From Rhizobiales bacterium 62-17 (GTDB lineage Bacteria; Pseudomonadota; Alphaproteobacteria; Rhizobiales; Beijerinckiaceae): 64,000 nt of DNA. The stretch is taken from contig MKVW01000004.1 of assembly GCA_001898965.1 (NCBI GenBank), forward strand, positions 211,598-275,597. Reading direction: 5' to 3'. Within the stretch, counting starts at the first letter, position 1. Each line of letters begins with the position of its first letter. The notes under the pieces were generated by a model that saw only the letters and a list, made by a program, of their open reading frames with translations, searched no databases and had not been told where the DNA came from. A program made the translations under genes and the position numbers. This document shows, in pieces, positions 8,980-18,178 of the stretch.

Positions 8980-9945
8980 CTAGTTGGATTGAATGCCCGC
9001 TTCTTTGATCACCGGCGCCCACGTTTCGTAAAGGGCGTCCAGATAGGTCTGGAACGCGGTCGTCTGCATGATTTCGACCCGCGCGCCCAGATCATCCAGG
9101 CGGCGAACGATGTCGTTGTCGTGCGCGACTTCCTTGATCGCCTTGGCCAGCACGGTCACGACCTCGGGCGGCGTTCTGGCGGCGACGAAAACGCCGGTGA
9201 ATGTCTCCGCTTCCAGTCCGGGAAACCCTGCTTCTTCGAGGGTGGGCACATGTGGCAGTGACGCGACGCGGGTTCGCGCCGTCACCGCGAGTGGACGCAA
9301 GGCACCGCTGTTAATCTGCGCCAGAGACGAACTGATTTGATCGAACTGAAACTTTGTCTGGCCCGACACCGTGTCGGCCGTTGCCGGCGCATTGCCGCGA
9401 TATTGCACCGTGATCCATTTCGTGCCGGTTTTCCTTTGCAGCATTTCGCTGATGAGATGATTGCTGGTGCCGACGCCCGGCGCCGCCATGGCGATATCGC
9501 CATTGGTCTTGCGGGCCAGATCGATGAGTTCCGCCACGGTCTTGACCGCAACACCCGGATGGACTTCGAGGACCATCGGCGTGAACGTCAAAGAGCTAAC
9601 CGGGATAAAATCCTTGCGCCAATCATAAGCCGGCTGATTGACGATCAACGGGCTGAACAACAGAAAGTTCGCCGTGAAAAGCAGTTTATCGTCGCCCGTT
9701 GCCGTTCTGGCATATTCGGCGGCGATCATGCCGCCGGCGCCGGGCTTGTTTTCGATAACGAAGGGTTTGCCGAATATGGCCTGCAACTTGCCGCCCAGAA
9801 GCCGCGCGGCGATATCGATATTGCCGCCGGGCGGCGCCGGAACCACCAAGGTCACCGCCTTCGTCGGCCAAGTCTCGGCCAAACCAGGCGCTGCAAACCC
9901 CACCGTGCCCCAGGCGAGAAACAGCGCCGAGAGTGCTGCTTTCAT
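8980..9945 (-). CDS. Bug-family (TctC-like) solute-binding protein 1
   Basis: A 321-residue periplasmic binding protein with a Sec signal peptide (about residues 1-23, ending GLA-ET). Typical Bug motifs are LVVPAPPGGNIDIAARLLG and IENKPGAGGMIAAEYA near the start of the mature protein, and PTLEEAGFPGLE further on. GGGGAGGGG sits six bases before the ATG. Bug proteins bind carboxylates, nicotinate and similar small acids; no tctA or tctB membrane genes occur here. Its position in the IclR-linked operon suggests it captures the substrate of that pathway. Confidence 0.92.
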   Translation of the reverse strand: MKAALSALFLAWGTVGFAAPGLAETWPTKAVTLVVPAPPGGNIDIAARLLGGKLQAIFGKPFVIENKPGAGGMIAAEYARTATGDDKLLFTANFLLFSPLIVNQPAYDWRKDFIPVSSLTFTPMVLEVHPGVAVKTVAELIDLARKTNGDIAMAAPGVGTSNHLISEMLQRKTGTKWITVQYRGNAPATADTVSGQTKFQFDQISSSLAQINSGALRPLAVTARTRVASLPHVPTLEEAGFPGLEAETFTGVFVAARTPPEVVTVLAKAIKEVAHDNDIVRRLDDLGARVEIMQTTAFQTYLDALYETWAPVIKEAGIQSN

Positions 9946-9986
9946 TGTGTGCCCCTCCCCGTTGATCTTATAGCGGAGCCTTCACG

Positions 9987-11024
9987 TCATTTCAGCGCGC
10001 CCGCCGCCGCCGCGATATCGCGTTTCACGCGCTCAATCGCCGCCATGGCATTGCCGTCGAGAATGGCGCGCTTCTCGTCCTGCGATAACTGCGCCTCCTC
10101 GATGGCGCGCAGCGACCAATTGGCGCCAAAGGACGACCCATCCGAGCCCAAAACGATTTTGTCCGCACCGAAGACGGAGACCGCCATTTCCAGCGCCTTC
10201 GCCCCGAAAGAATTGCAATCGATCAGAAGGGGCGCTTCACGAAACTTCTGTGAAGGCAAAGGGGCTCCGGGCGGCTGATCGAGATAGCTTCGATGGTCCA
10301 TCCGTTCGATCTCGAAGGGAATATTGCCGCCTAGATTATGGCTGACGACCGTCACGCGCGGATAAGGTTTCAGGAAATCCGTCAACACCAGGGTGACGAG
10401 ATTTGAGGAGAGACGCGCCTGAAAATCGAGCGTCGCCACGCGCACGAAGGAATTGTCGGAAATGTCGATCTTCGGCGCCTCGGCATCGTCGGGCAGATAG
10501 CCATAGTGAATAAAGAGCATGGCGCCATAACGATTGGCGACCTCGAAAACACCCGCGAATTTCTGCGCCCTCTGCTGCGACAGGAAGCCGTCGCCCAGGA
10601 GCAGCGCACCGACGATCCCAGGCAGGCGAATGGCCCGCTCGAACTCCTTCACTGCTTCGCTCATATCCGTCGCCGGAATGACGGCCAGGCCAGACAGGCG
10701 CTCCGGATATTTTTGGCACGCCGCCGAAATGCCGTCGTTGTGAACGCGGCACAGTTCGGCCGCCTCATCCGGCGGCAGGCATTCAATACGATATATGGTG
10801 GCAAGCGAGAGCAGGCCGTGGCTGATGCCAACGCTGTCCATGATGCGCACGCGCGCATCCACGTCGTCGTCGAACCCTTCGGGAACCCGAATGAGACGCT
10901 TGCCGCCATTATCAAGCCAGTCCACGCCAGCTTCGTCCCGGACGATCTTCGGCGCCGTGGCACGGCCACGAATGACGTGCGACAGTTCTGTCGGCACCCA
11001 ATGAAAATGCATATCCACCGGCAT
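9987..11024 (-). CDS. Amidohydrolase-family protein (ACMSD-like TIM barrel)
   Basis: A 345-residue amidohydrolase_2 protein. The first-strand metal motif is DMHFHW at the N-terminus, a further metal histidine is in MLFIHYGYLP, another in VVSHNLGGNIPFEIERMD, and the catalytic aspartate is in VLGSDGSSFG. The family includes decarboxylases such as ACMSD and gamma-resorcylate decarboxylase as well as hydrolases. GGGAGG stands six bases upstream of the ATG. It lies 21 bases after the MetE-like gene and 41 bases before the Bug gene on the same strand, so it is in one operon with them. Confidence 0.87.
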   Translation of the reverse strand: MPVDMHFHWVPTELSHVIRGRATAPKIVRDEAGVDWLDNGGKRLIRVPEGFDDDVDARVRIMDSVGISHGLLSLATIYRIECLPPDEAAELCRVHNDGISAACQKYPERLSGLAVIPATDMSEAVKEFERAIRLPGIVGALLLGDGFLSQQRAQKFAGVFEVANRYGAMLFIHYGYLPDDAEAPKIDISDNSFVRVATLDFQARLSSNLVTLVLTDFLKPYPRVTVVSHNLGGNIPFEIERMDHRSYLDQPPGAPLPSQKFREAPLLIDCNSFGAKALEMAVSVFGADKIVLGSDGSSFGANWSLRAIEEAQLSQDEKRAILDGNAMAAIERVKRDIAAAAGALK

Positions 11025-11045
11025 GGTCAGCCTCCCGCTGCTGCC

Positions 11046-12272
11046 TTAGTTCCCGAACAGTAGCCGCCGTTCGACAGAAGGCGTCATCGCTTTCGCCTTC
11101 GGCCGCCATAGATAATCGGAGGCGAGCCGCGCCCCCTCGGACAGGGCCTTCAGCTTCGCCCAGGTGATCGTCGGATGGGTTTCATCGGCGGTGGCGAATG
11201 TGGCGAAGCCGCAGTCGGAACCGGCGATGACATTCTCGCGACCGACCACGCTGGCGAAGCGGATGATCCGCTCCGCCACGAGTTCGGGATGTTCCACGAG
11301 AAACGAGGATTGCGTGATAATGCCTGGGATGAGCAGCTTCCCTTCCGGCAATTTCACCGTCTCCCAAAGCCGCCATTCGTGCTCATGACGCGGATTGGCC
11401 GCCTCGAACGAATAGGCCCCCGCTTTGATCGTCAGGATCACATCGACGATATCCTTGAGGTTCATGTCATGAACGCGCGGCCCCATGTTGATGCCATAGC
11501 AGACGTGGTGCCGCACCCGATCTTCCGGAATGCCTCTCAACGCATGGTTCAACGCCTCCACGCGGATGGCCGCCCAGCGACGACATTCTTCCAGCGTCAT
11601 GTTGGGATTGCGGGCATAATGGGTGACGAGCCTGGGATCGTCGATCTGGAGGATCAAGCCGGCTTTGACGATGGCCAGATATTCCTCACGCATGGCCTCG
11701 GCGATGGCAAAGAGAAACTCCTCGCTTGTCTTATAGAATTCGTTGAGCTGATAAGCTTCGACCGTCGCAGGAGAAATCGAGGGCATGAAGGCTTCGGTGA
11801 CAGCCTGGCCGCGGCATGCATCGAGGAGATTTGCGATATCCCGCTGCAGCGCCTGCCGTCCGGTATACTTGATCGGTGCTCGACAGATCATGCGCTGCCG
11901 CGGCGGCCCGGCATCCGCCGACATCAGCTTCTCGAACCAGGCATAGAATTCGGGAAAAGCATCGATCTCGCGCGAACCGCTCCATTGCGGCTGCTGGCCG
12001 GTGGGCGCCGCCTCGAAACCCGCTAGCCGATCGTTGACGTAATTCACGAAGCCCGGCTTACCCATTTCGCCGTCGTCAACGATATCGACACCACATTCGA
12101 TTTGCTTGGCGACAATGTCTTTCACGCCCGCACTGATCTGTTGATCGGCCGCAGCCCCATCGACCGCTTCTCCAGCTTCGATACGACGCATGAGGGAGAT
12201 GAGCTGCGCCGGGCGCGGCAAACTTCCCACATGCGTCGTCAGAATGCGGTTGCTGCTACGTTGCATGGGCAT
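11046..12272 (-). CDS. Cobalamin-independent methionine synthase (MetE C-terminal)-like protein
   Basis: A 408-residue protein equal to only the catalytic C-terminal barrel of MetE. It opens with ILTTHVGSLPRP, typical of the family. Likely zinc ligands are the His and Cys of HHVCYG, the Glu in FEAANPRHEHE and the Cys of AGSDCGFATF. GGAGAAA precedes two in-frame ATGs (12272 and 12266); the second has better spacing. Such stand-alone proteins transfer alkyl groups or substitute for MetE; related ones include epoxyalkane:coenzyme M transferase. In an operon with an amidohydrolase, a flavin reductase and a Bug protein, a catabolic alkyl-transfer role is more likely than methionine synthesis, but this is inference. 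Confidence 0.85.
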   Translation of the reverse strand: MPMQRSSNRILTTHVGSLPRPAQLISLMRRIEAGEAVDGAAADQQISAGVKDIVAKQIECGVDIVDDGEMGKPGFVNYVNDRLAGFEAAPTGQQPQWSGSREIDAFPEFYAWFEKLMSADAGPPRQRMICRAPIKYTGRQALQRDIANLLDACRGQAVTEAFMPSISPATVEAYQLNEFYKTSEEFLFAIAEAMREEYLAIVKAGLILQIDDPRLVTHYARNPNMTLEECRRWAAIRVEALNHALRGIPEDRVRHHVCYGINMGPRVHDMNLKDIVDVILTIKAGAYSFEAANPRHEHEWRLWETVKLPEGKLLIPGIITQSSFLVEHPELVAERIIRFASVVGRENVIAGSDCGFATFATADETHPTITWAKLKALSEGARLASDYLWRPKAKAMTPSVERRLLFGN

Positions 12273-12350
12273 TTTCTCCGCCAGACGATCTTGCTTGGGA
12301 GGAATTCTGCCGCGCGCGCCGCTTCCGCGTTATTGAAAAGCGCTTGAGCT

Positions 12351-12378
12351 TTCCATATTGTGGAATTCATTGTGAAAG
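12351..12378. promoter_or_regulatory. Candidate IclR operator in the divergent intergenic region
   Basis: TTCCATATTGTGGAA at 12351-12365 has five-base inverted arms (TTCCA/TGGAA), and overlaps a wider CTTTC...GAAAG pair ending at 12378. It lies 19 bases before the iclR-type ATG and 79 bases before the MetE-like gene, so one site could control both directions. IclR-family operators are short palindromes of this kind; assignment is by position only. Confidence 0.35.
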
Positions 12379-12396
12379 GCTTTGTTGCGCGGCAAC

Positions 12397-13221
12397 ATGA
12401 AAAACTCTCGCAAACCCGATCGGGAGGAGGCAAACAACGACGGCGCGCAGAGCATCCGCCGCGCGCTCGATATCCTTGATCTTCTGGCAGCCGCCGGCCT
12501 TGACGGCATGCGCTTAACGGAGATTTCACGGACGACGAGCCTGACGCCGTCAACGGCGCATCGAATTCTCAACGTTCTGGTGGCGCGTGACGTCGTCGAG
12601 CAAAATCAAATCACGCGGCGTTATGCAGTCGGCGAGCAAATTCCCATGCTGGCCTTGGCACGCCCGAAACGTTCCACTTTGCTGCAAGCCGCCGAACCCT
12701 ATCTCCGGCAAGCGGCGGAGAACTTGGGGGACACCATCTATTTAACGGTTCGCGTCGGACTTGACGCGCTCTGCATCGCACGCGTCTTTGGAAGCTTTCC
12801 GATCCAAGTCGTCACCATCCAGATCGGTGCTCGTCGCCCGCTTGGGGTCAGCGCCGCTGGCGTCGCCATGCTCGCCTCTCTTCCAGAAAGAGAGGCCCAC
12901 GACATCATCGAACGTAACAAAATGCGGTTCGAGCGCTACAATGTTCAAGCCGAGCACGTCAGCAGGACCGTGCAGGCTGCGAGAAAGAAGGGCTATTTCC
13001 TGCGCCAGAAGGGCCTCGTTCAAGGGACACGGGCTTTGTCCGTGTCCGTCCCAAGCACCGCGCAAACGCCTCTGGCCGCGCTAACGATCGGCGCGATCGA
13101 CCGTCGCCTCACCTATCAGCGGGAGCCGGAAGTGGTCGAATTTCTCACCTCGATGACAAAGCGTATCCGCAAGACGCTTCAACAGAGGGGACAACGTTCG
13201 CCAACGGACGGCACGCGATAG
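12397..13221 (+). CDS. IclR-family transcriptional regulator
   Basis: A 274-residue protein from the ATG at 12397 (a TTG at 12382 is possible). The N-terminal winged helix-turn-helix spans about residues 17-75: SIRRALDILDLLAAAGLDG, then LTEISRTTSLTPSTAHRILNVL. The C-terminal IclR effector domain follows (LGDTIYLTVRVGLDALCIARV; ARRPLGVSAAGVAMLASLP). It is divergent from the four-gene minus-strand operon and most likely controls it in response to its substrate. Confidence 0.93.
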   Translation: MKNSRKPDREEANNDGAQSIRRALDILDLLAAAGLDGMRLTEISRTTSLTPSTAHRILNVLVARDVVEQNQITRRYAVGEQIPMLALARPKRSTLLQAAEPYLRQAAENLGDTIYLTVRVGLDALCIARVFGSFPIQVVTIQIGARRPLGVSAAGVAMLASLPEREAHDIIERNKMRFERYNVQAEHVSRTVQAARKKGYFLRQKGLVQGTRALSVSVPSTAQTPLAALTIGAIDRRLTYQREPEVVEFLTSMTKRIRKTLQQRGQRSPTDGTR

Positions 13222-13416
13222 CGCTCACATAGACAAGCTGCAACGGTCTACAACGGTATACCTTTGTACTCAGCCTTTTTATCGTTCAAATCGTCAAACT
13301 CAACGCTGCTTTTTTACCGCAAATTTATCAGCCACCCGTATTCATTGCGCGCATCTTGTTGGCTCGCACGCGTATTAGCGTGCTCAAGCTTCGATATTTG
13401 AAAGACGATTTCTTCC

Positions 13417-15531
13417 ATGATGACCGTTCTTGGATGCATTGCGACCGAGCATAACATTTGGCTCGTTCTCGTAGCCGCGATCGTCTGTTCCTGTGGCGCC
13501 TGGGCGACCATGAGCCTCTTCCACCGCGCCTATCGGACCTCTGGCCAACAACACGCCGGTTGGTTGTTCCTGACCGCCGTCGCGGCGGGTGCCTCCATCT
13601 GGAGCACCCACTTCATCGCCATGCTCGCCTATGTGCCGGCGGCTCCGGTGGACCTTGATCCAATCCTGACGATCGTCTCGCTGCTCGTGGCGGTCGCCGG
13701 AACGGCGATCGGCTTCGCGGTTGCCAGCAATGGCCGTAGCGTCCGGATGGCCGCGATGGGCGGCGCCATCGTCGGGCTCGGTATTTCCGCCATGCACTAC
13801 ACCGGCATGGTCGCCTACCGCGTGCAGGGCATCGTCCATTGGCAGCTCTCCTATCTGATCGCCTCGATCGTTCTGGCGATCGCCCTCTCCGCCATCGCGC
13901 TTTTCGTCGCCGCACGGAACGTCTCGAACTCTTCGCGATTGACCGCTTCCGGAATCTTTGTCGTCGCGATCGTCAGCTTGCATTTCACGGCGATGACCGC
14001 CTTCCAGGTCGAACCCATCCTGCTTGAAGGCGCCTATACCAATCCGGATGCGCTGCATGTCCTGGCCTTCGCCGTCGCCATCGCCGCTCTCGTCATCGTC
14101 GGCACCGGCCTGACCAGCTATCTCATCGACGATCAAGTGCGGGTCGAGTCCAATCGCCGGCTGCGACACATGGCTTTGAACGACAGCCTCACCGGACTGC
14201 CCAACCGCGTCAGTTTCCACGATCATCTCGACCGCGAAATCGCCTGGGCCAACGCGACGAACGGCAAGTTCGCCCTCGTTGGCATCGATCTCGATCGTTT
14301 CAAGGAGATCAATGATCTGCGCGGCCACAAAGCCGGCGACGAAGCCCTCAAGACTTTGGCGCGACGCATGGCCGGCCTGATTGGCGAGAACGAATTCGTC
14401 GCCCGTCTCGGTGGCGACGAATTCAGCGTCACGCTGCGCGTCGGCGAGTCAGCGCAGATGCTCGACTTCCTGACGCGGCTCGAAAAGGTGCTTTTTGAAC
14501 CCGTTACCGTGGACGATTTCGAGGTGGCGACCGGCGCCAGCATCGGCGTCGCCCTTTACCCCGACAATGCCGACAGCAAGGAAATGCTGATCAGCAATGC
14601 GGATCTCGCCATGTATCGCGCCAAGGCGGAAATCGCCCGCGCCATCTGCTTTTACGACCAATCCATGGACGAGACGGTTCGCCAGCGCCGCATCCTGGCG
14701 ACGGAACTACGCACCGCCCTCGAACAAGGCGAGCTCGACGTCCACTATCAGATGCAGGCGACGCTCGCGACGGGCGCGATCACCGGCTATGAGGCGCTGC
14801 TGCGCTGGAAACATCCGGTTCGCGGCCTCATTCCGCCGGCAGAATTCATTCCCCTGGCCGAAGAGAATGGCCTGATCGTGCAGATCGGCGAATGGGTGCT
14901 GCGCACCGCCTGCCGTGACGCCGCCAATTGGGAACCGCCCTATAAAGTCGCCGTCAACCTGTCGCCGGTTCAGTTCAAACATCCCGATCTGCCGAAGCTC
15001 ATTCTCGAAATTCTCGTCGAGACCGGCCTGCCGGCGTCCCGCCTGGAATTGGAACTGACGGAATCGGCGATCATTTCCGACAAGGTGCGTTCCTTGCACA
15101 TGCTGCGGCAGATCAAGGCACTCGGTGTGGAAATATCGCTCGACGATTTCGGCACCGGCTATTCATCGCTCGATACACTGAAAACCTTCCCGTTCGACAA
15201 GATCAAACTCGACCGCTCCTTCATGAGCGAGATCGAAACCAGCCCACAGGCCAAGGCGATCATGCGCGCCGTGCTGGCGCTTGGCGAGGGATTGAAAATT
15301 CCGGTGCTGGCGGAAGGGATCGAAACCGATACGCAACTTGCCGTCTTGAACGCGGAAGGCTGCAACGAAGGTCAGGGCTATTATTTCGGCCACCCCGCGC
15401 CGCTCGGCCACATCATCTCCCTCGGGCAATTGACGCTGAAAGGCCGCGGCCAAAGCGAACTCGGCAGCCTCCTGCGCCAAGCGATCCAGTTGGAAGAACC
15501 TGTCGTCCGCGCAGCCGCCGGCCGCGCCTGA
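13417..15531 (+). CDS. MHYT-GGDEF-EAL c-di-GMP enzyme
   Basis: A 704-residue membrane protein. Residues about 1-240 form an MHYT sensor with seven transmembrane segments, containing repeated His/Met-rich motifs (STHFIAMLAY, SAMHYTGMVAY, SLHFTAMTAF), thought to bind copper or a diatomic gas. A GGDEF domain follows with intact GGDEF at residues 332-336, but the usual RxxD inhibitory site upstream is absent (GENE instead). The EAL domain has EAL at 459-461, DDFGTGYSSL and KLDRSF, so phosphodiesterase activity looks intact. It could both make and break c-di-GMP. The adjacent gene downstream encodes a TPR-like repeat protein. Confidence 0.95.
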   Translation: MMTVLGCIATEHNIWLVLVAAIVCSCGAWATMSLFHRAYRTSGQQHAGWLFLTAVAAGASIWSTHFIAMLAYVPAAPVDLDPILTIVSLLVAVAGTAIGFAVASNGRSVRMAAMGGAIVGLGISAMHYTGMVAYRVQGIVHWQLSYLIASIVLAIALSAIALFVAARNVSNSSRLTASGIFVVAIVSLHFTAMTAFQVEPILLEGAYTNPDALHVLAFAVAIAALVIVGTGLTSYLIDDQVRVESNRRLRHMALNDSLTGLPNRVSFHDHLDREIAWANATNGKFALVGIDLDRFKEINDLRGHKAGDEALKTLARRMAGLIGENEFVARLGGDEFSVTLRVGESAQMLDFLTRLEKVLFEPVTVDDFEVATGASIGVALYPDNADSKEMLISNADLAMYRAKAEIARAICFYDQSMDETVRQRRILATELRTALEQGELDVHYQMQATLATGAITGYEALLRWKHPVRGLIPPAEFIPLAEENGLIVQIGEWVLRTACRDAANWEPPYKVAVNLSPVQFKHPDLPKLILEILVETGLPASRLELELTESAIISDKVRSLHMLRQIKALGVEISLDDFGTGYSSLDTLKTFPFDKIKLDRSFMSEIETSPQAKAIMRAVLALGEGLKIPVLAEGIETDTQLAVLNAEGCNEGQGYYFGHPAPLGHIISLGQLTLKGRGQSELGSLLRQAIQLEEPVVRAAAGRA

Positions 15532-15769
15532 ACGACCGGATGATGAAAGCATCGCTTACATAATCGAGTAGCCCGTCAACACCGGCGATAAGCGTGCGCA
15601 ACCATTTGCGCCGCTCGATCCTGCGTTCCCTCCTGCAAATCGCGAACAGGCCTGCTGCGGGTTTCCTATCGGTCATCCGCGGCGTATAAATTTGTCTCAT
15701 TTCCTGTTCTAGAATGACCTTGCGCAATTTTAAGACCGCGTAGTCAATTGCTTTCAAAGGCAGATTGTT
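15532..15769. other. Intergenic region with no gene recognised
   Basis: A 238-base gap between the c-di-GMP gene and the repeat-protein gene. The minus strand is open across it, continuing an antisense frame of the repeat gene, but that translation resembles nothing I recognise. AT-rich sequence near 15690-15760 is the likely promoter region of the downstream gene. Confidence 0.4.
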
Positions 15770-18175
15770 GTGAGCATCGAACTTTTCCAGGCGCGGGACC
15801 TTGAAGAGGCTCTGCACGAATTGGGACCGATCTGGCCTGGGCGTGAATTCACACCAAGCGAAATGCGCTGGATCGAACAAACAAGCGCGCAAAACCCGCC
15901 GACCACCGCCAGTCGCCAGCATTTTCTGCAAGCCCTCCAAGCCTATGCGCGCGGAGATGACGAAGCAGCGGCGCATCAATTCGGCCAAATGGCCGTAACC
16001 GGGAGCGACCTGCACGAACGATCCTTGGGGCTCGTCAATGCCGGCGCGGGCCTCTTCCGACAACAAAAGTGGGAAGAGGCGATGGCCTGTTACGAAAAGG
16101 TCATCTGGCAAATTGATCAGGCGTCCGACCCGGACCTCGATTATCTGGTGCTGCGGGCTTCGTTGGACATTGCAACCATTCACAACCAGCTGGAGCGCCC
16201 GCAACAGGAGCTTTCCTGCCTTGATGTAATCGTCAAACGGTTTGGCGGCGACGAACGCAATCGCTTCGACTATGCGGTTTCGGAAGTGATGCACAACAAG
16301 GGCGCCAAACTGGCGGTGCTGGGACGCACCGATGAAGCCCTGGATTGCTTTGAAAATTTGCTCACCCGCTATGGCTCGTCCTCCGATCCCGCCAATCACG
16401 TGCAGATCGCCCGCGCCTGGCATGCAAAACGCGCTCTTTTCGACAAGAGACAGCAGCCGGAGCGCGCTTTGGCCTGCTGCGAAGCCATCATTCACCGCTT
16501 CGGCTCGACGCCGGAACTGGCATTGCAACACCATGTCGCCGCTGCCTTCTACGAGAAAGCTTTTTTGCAGGTTCGCGAGCAGCGCCCGCAAGAAGCCGAA
16601 GCCACGTTTGATACGCTGATCCGGCGGTATGGCGAAAGCGAGCGCATCGAACTCAGGAACGAATGGCTAGGACCGGCTTTGCTCAGCAAAGCAGCCCTTC
16701 TCGACGAGCAAGAGCGGCATGTCGACGAAATCGCCTGCTACGATCAAATCATCGGGCAATTGGGCCCGCTTGACGCGCAGGATACGGCCATACGCGGCTA
16801 CGTCGCCGATGCCCTTTTCAACAAGGCCCTGACACTCTCCCGACTGGATCGTACCGACGAAGGGCTGAAGATCTACGACGAGCTCATCGCCCGCACCGGG
16901 GACACCACCGAACCGGAACCCCGCTACACCCAGGCACGCGGTTTTCTCCATTCCGCCATTCTGCTCGATCGCCTGGATCGCACCGCCGAAGCCATCGACC
17001 GCTACACGACGCTGGTGCGCCGTTTCGGCGAGAGCGACGAAGCCCGCTTCCAGGTCCTGATCGCTGAAGCCCTGCTCAACGTCGGCTATCTCTACAATCG
17101 CCAGGAACGTTACGACGACATGCTGGCAACCCGCGACGACCTTGCCAAGCGTTTCGGCGAGAGCGACGTTCCAGCACTGCGGCATCGGGTTGCCGCGGCG
17201 CTGTTTGAGAAAGGCCTGCACTTCGTGCAGTTCCGCGATCGCCAGAGCGAGGCTTTGCCGCATTTTCAGGAGGTCTTCGATCGCTTTCACGACGACGATC
17301 CACCCGTGCGCCCGATCGCGGCCCTGGCCCTGATGGAAAAAGGGCTTGCCCTGGGCAACCTCGCCCGGATCGACGAAACCATTGCCTGCTACGACAAGAT
17401 CATCGCGCATTTCGGCGCGGCCGATGACGTGGAAACGCAGATTGAAGTGGCCCGCGCCCTCGTCGACAAGGGTTTTCGGCTGGGACGCGCCAAGCAGCTC
17501 CTGCAAGCTATCGACTGCTTCGACGAAGTGGAGCGCCGGTTCGCCGATAACGCTCATCCGCAGATGCAACAGCGTGTCATCAAGTCGCTGCTGAACAAGG
17601 GCATCCATCTCGGCGAGATGCAGCAATCGGAACAATCGGTCGCGTGTTACGACGCGATCATCCAGCGTTATGAGAACGCCGATCAACCCGAAATGCTCGA
17701 ACAGCTTGCCAAGACCTTCACCAGCAAAGGCTGGCAAATGGAGCAGATGCAGCGCGATCTCGACGCGATCGCCTGCTACGACGAGACCGTTTGGCGATTT
17801 GGCGACGTCAAAGCGCCCGGCGTGGCCGACCATGTGTCGGCCGCACTCATCAACAAGGGCCTCCTGCTCGGCAAGATGTATGAGGACGAAAAAGCCGTCG
17901 CCTGTTACGATGAAGTGATCGACCGGTTTGAAAAGGACGCCAGCCCCGGGGTGCGCGAGCAGGTCGCCAAGGCCTTCGTCAACAAAGGCTGGCAATATTT
18001 GCAGATGAAACAACGCGATAAATCGCGGACCTTCTATAAGGAGACGATCCGTCGCTTCGGAACCTCCAGCGAACCGGCTATCGTCGAACTCGTCGACAAT
18101 GCCCGCCGTAGTCTCGCCTCGATCAAGCCGACCCTGGGCGAGCGATTGTTCAAATCGCTCTGGAAGAAGCGCTAG
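15770..18175 (+). CDS. Large TPR-like repeat protein with a 43-residue period
   Basis: An 801-residue protein with GTG start, with no signal peptide or membrane segment seen. It is built of about 16 helical repeats. Each unit begins with a CYDEVIxRFG-like helix and continues through a Pro-containing turn to a KALxNKGxxLG helix: for example CYDKII, CFDEVE, CYDAII, CYDETV and CYDEVI follow one another. Successive well-conserved units measured near the C-terminus are exactly 43 residues apart, longer than the canonical 34-residue TPR. It is probably a protein-interaction scaffold. Its position after the MHYT-GGDEF-EAL gene hints at a link, although the 238-base gap makes co-transcription uncertain. 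Confidence 0.85.
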   Translation: MSIELFQARDLEEALHELGPIWPGREFTPSEMRWIEQTSAQNPPTTASRQHFLQALQAYARGDDEAAAHQFGQMAVTGSDLHERSLGLVNAGAGLFRQQKWEEAMACYEKVIWQIDQASDPDLDYLVLRASLDIATIHNQLERPQQELSCLDVIVKRFGGDERNRFDYAVSEVMHNKGAKLAVLGRTDEALDCFENLLTRYGSSSDPANHVQIARAWHAKRALFDKRQQPERALACCEAIIHRFGSTPELALQHHVAAAFYEKAFLQVREQRPQEAEATFDTLIRRYGESERIELRNEWLGPALLSKAALLDEQERHVDEIACYDQIIGQLGPLDAQDTAIRGYVADALFNKALTLSRLDRTDEGLKIYDELIARTGDTTEPEPRYTQARGFLHSAILLDRLDRTAEAIDRYTTLVRRFGESDEARFQVLIAEALLNVGYLYNRQERYDDMLATRDDLAKRFGESDVPALRHRVAAALFEKGLHFVQFRDRQSEALPHFQEVFDRFHDDDPPVRPIAALALMEKGLALGNLARIDETIACYDKIIAHFGAADDVETQIEVARALVDKGFRLGRAKQLLQAIDCFDEVERRFADNAHPQMQQRVIKSLLNKGIHLGEMQQSEQSVACYDAIIQRYENADQPEMLEQLAKTFTSKGWQMEQMQRDLDAIACYDETVWRFGDVKAPGVADHVSAALINKGLLLGKMYEDEKAVACYDEVIDRFEKDASPGVREQVAKAFVNKGWQYLQMKQRDKSRTFYKETIRRFGTSSEPAIVELVDNARRSLASIKPTLGERLFKSLWKKR

Positions 18176-18178
18176 ACC

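Noticed and set aside
13255-13262. GGTATACC palindrome between IclR and the c-di-GMP gene
   Set aside because: Eight bases is too short to distinguish from chance, and no matching site was seen elsewhere.
15413-16591. 392-codon minus-strand frame covering the gap before the repeat-protein gene
   Set aside because: Its main part is the antisense of the repeat protein; the gap part has no recognisable homology or start signals.
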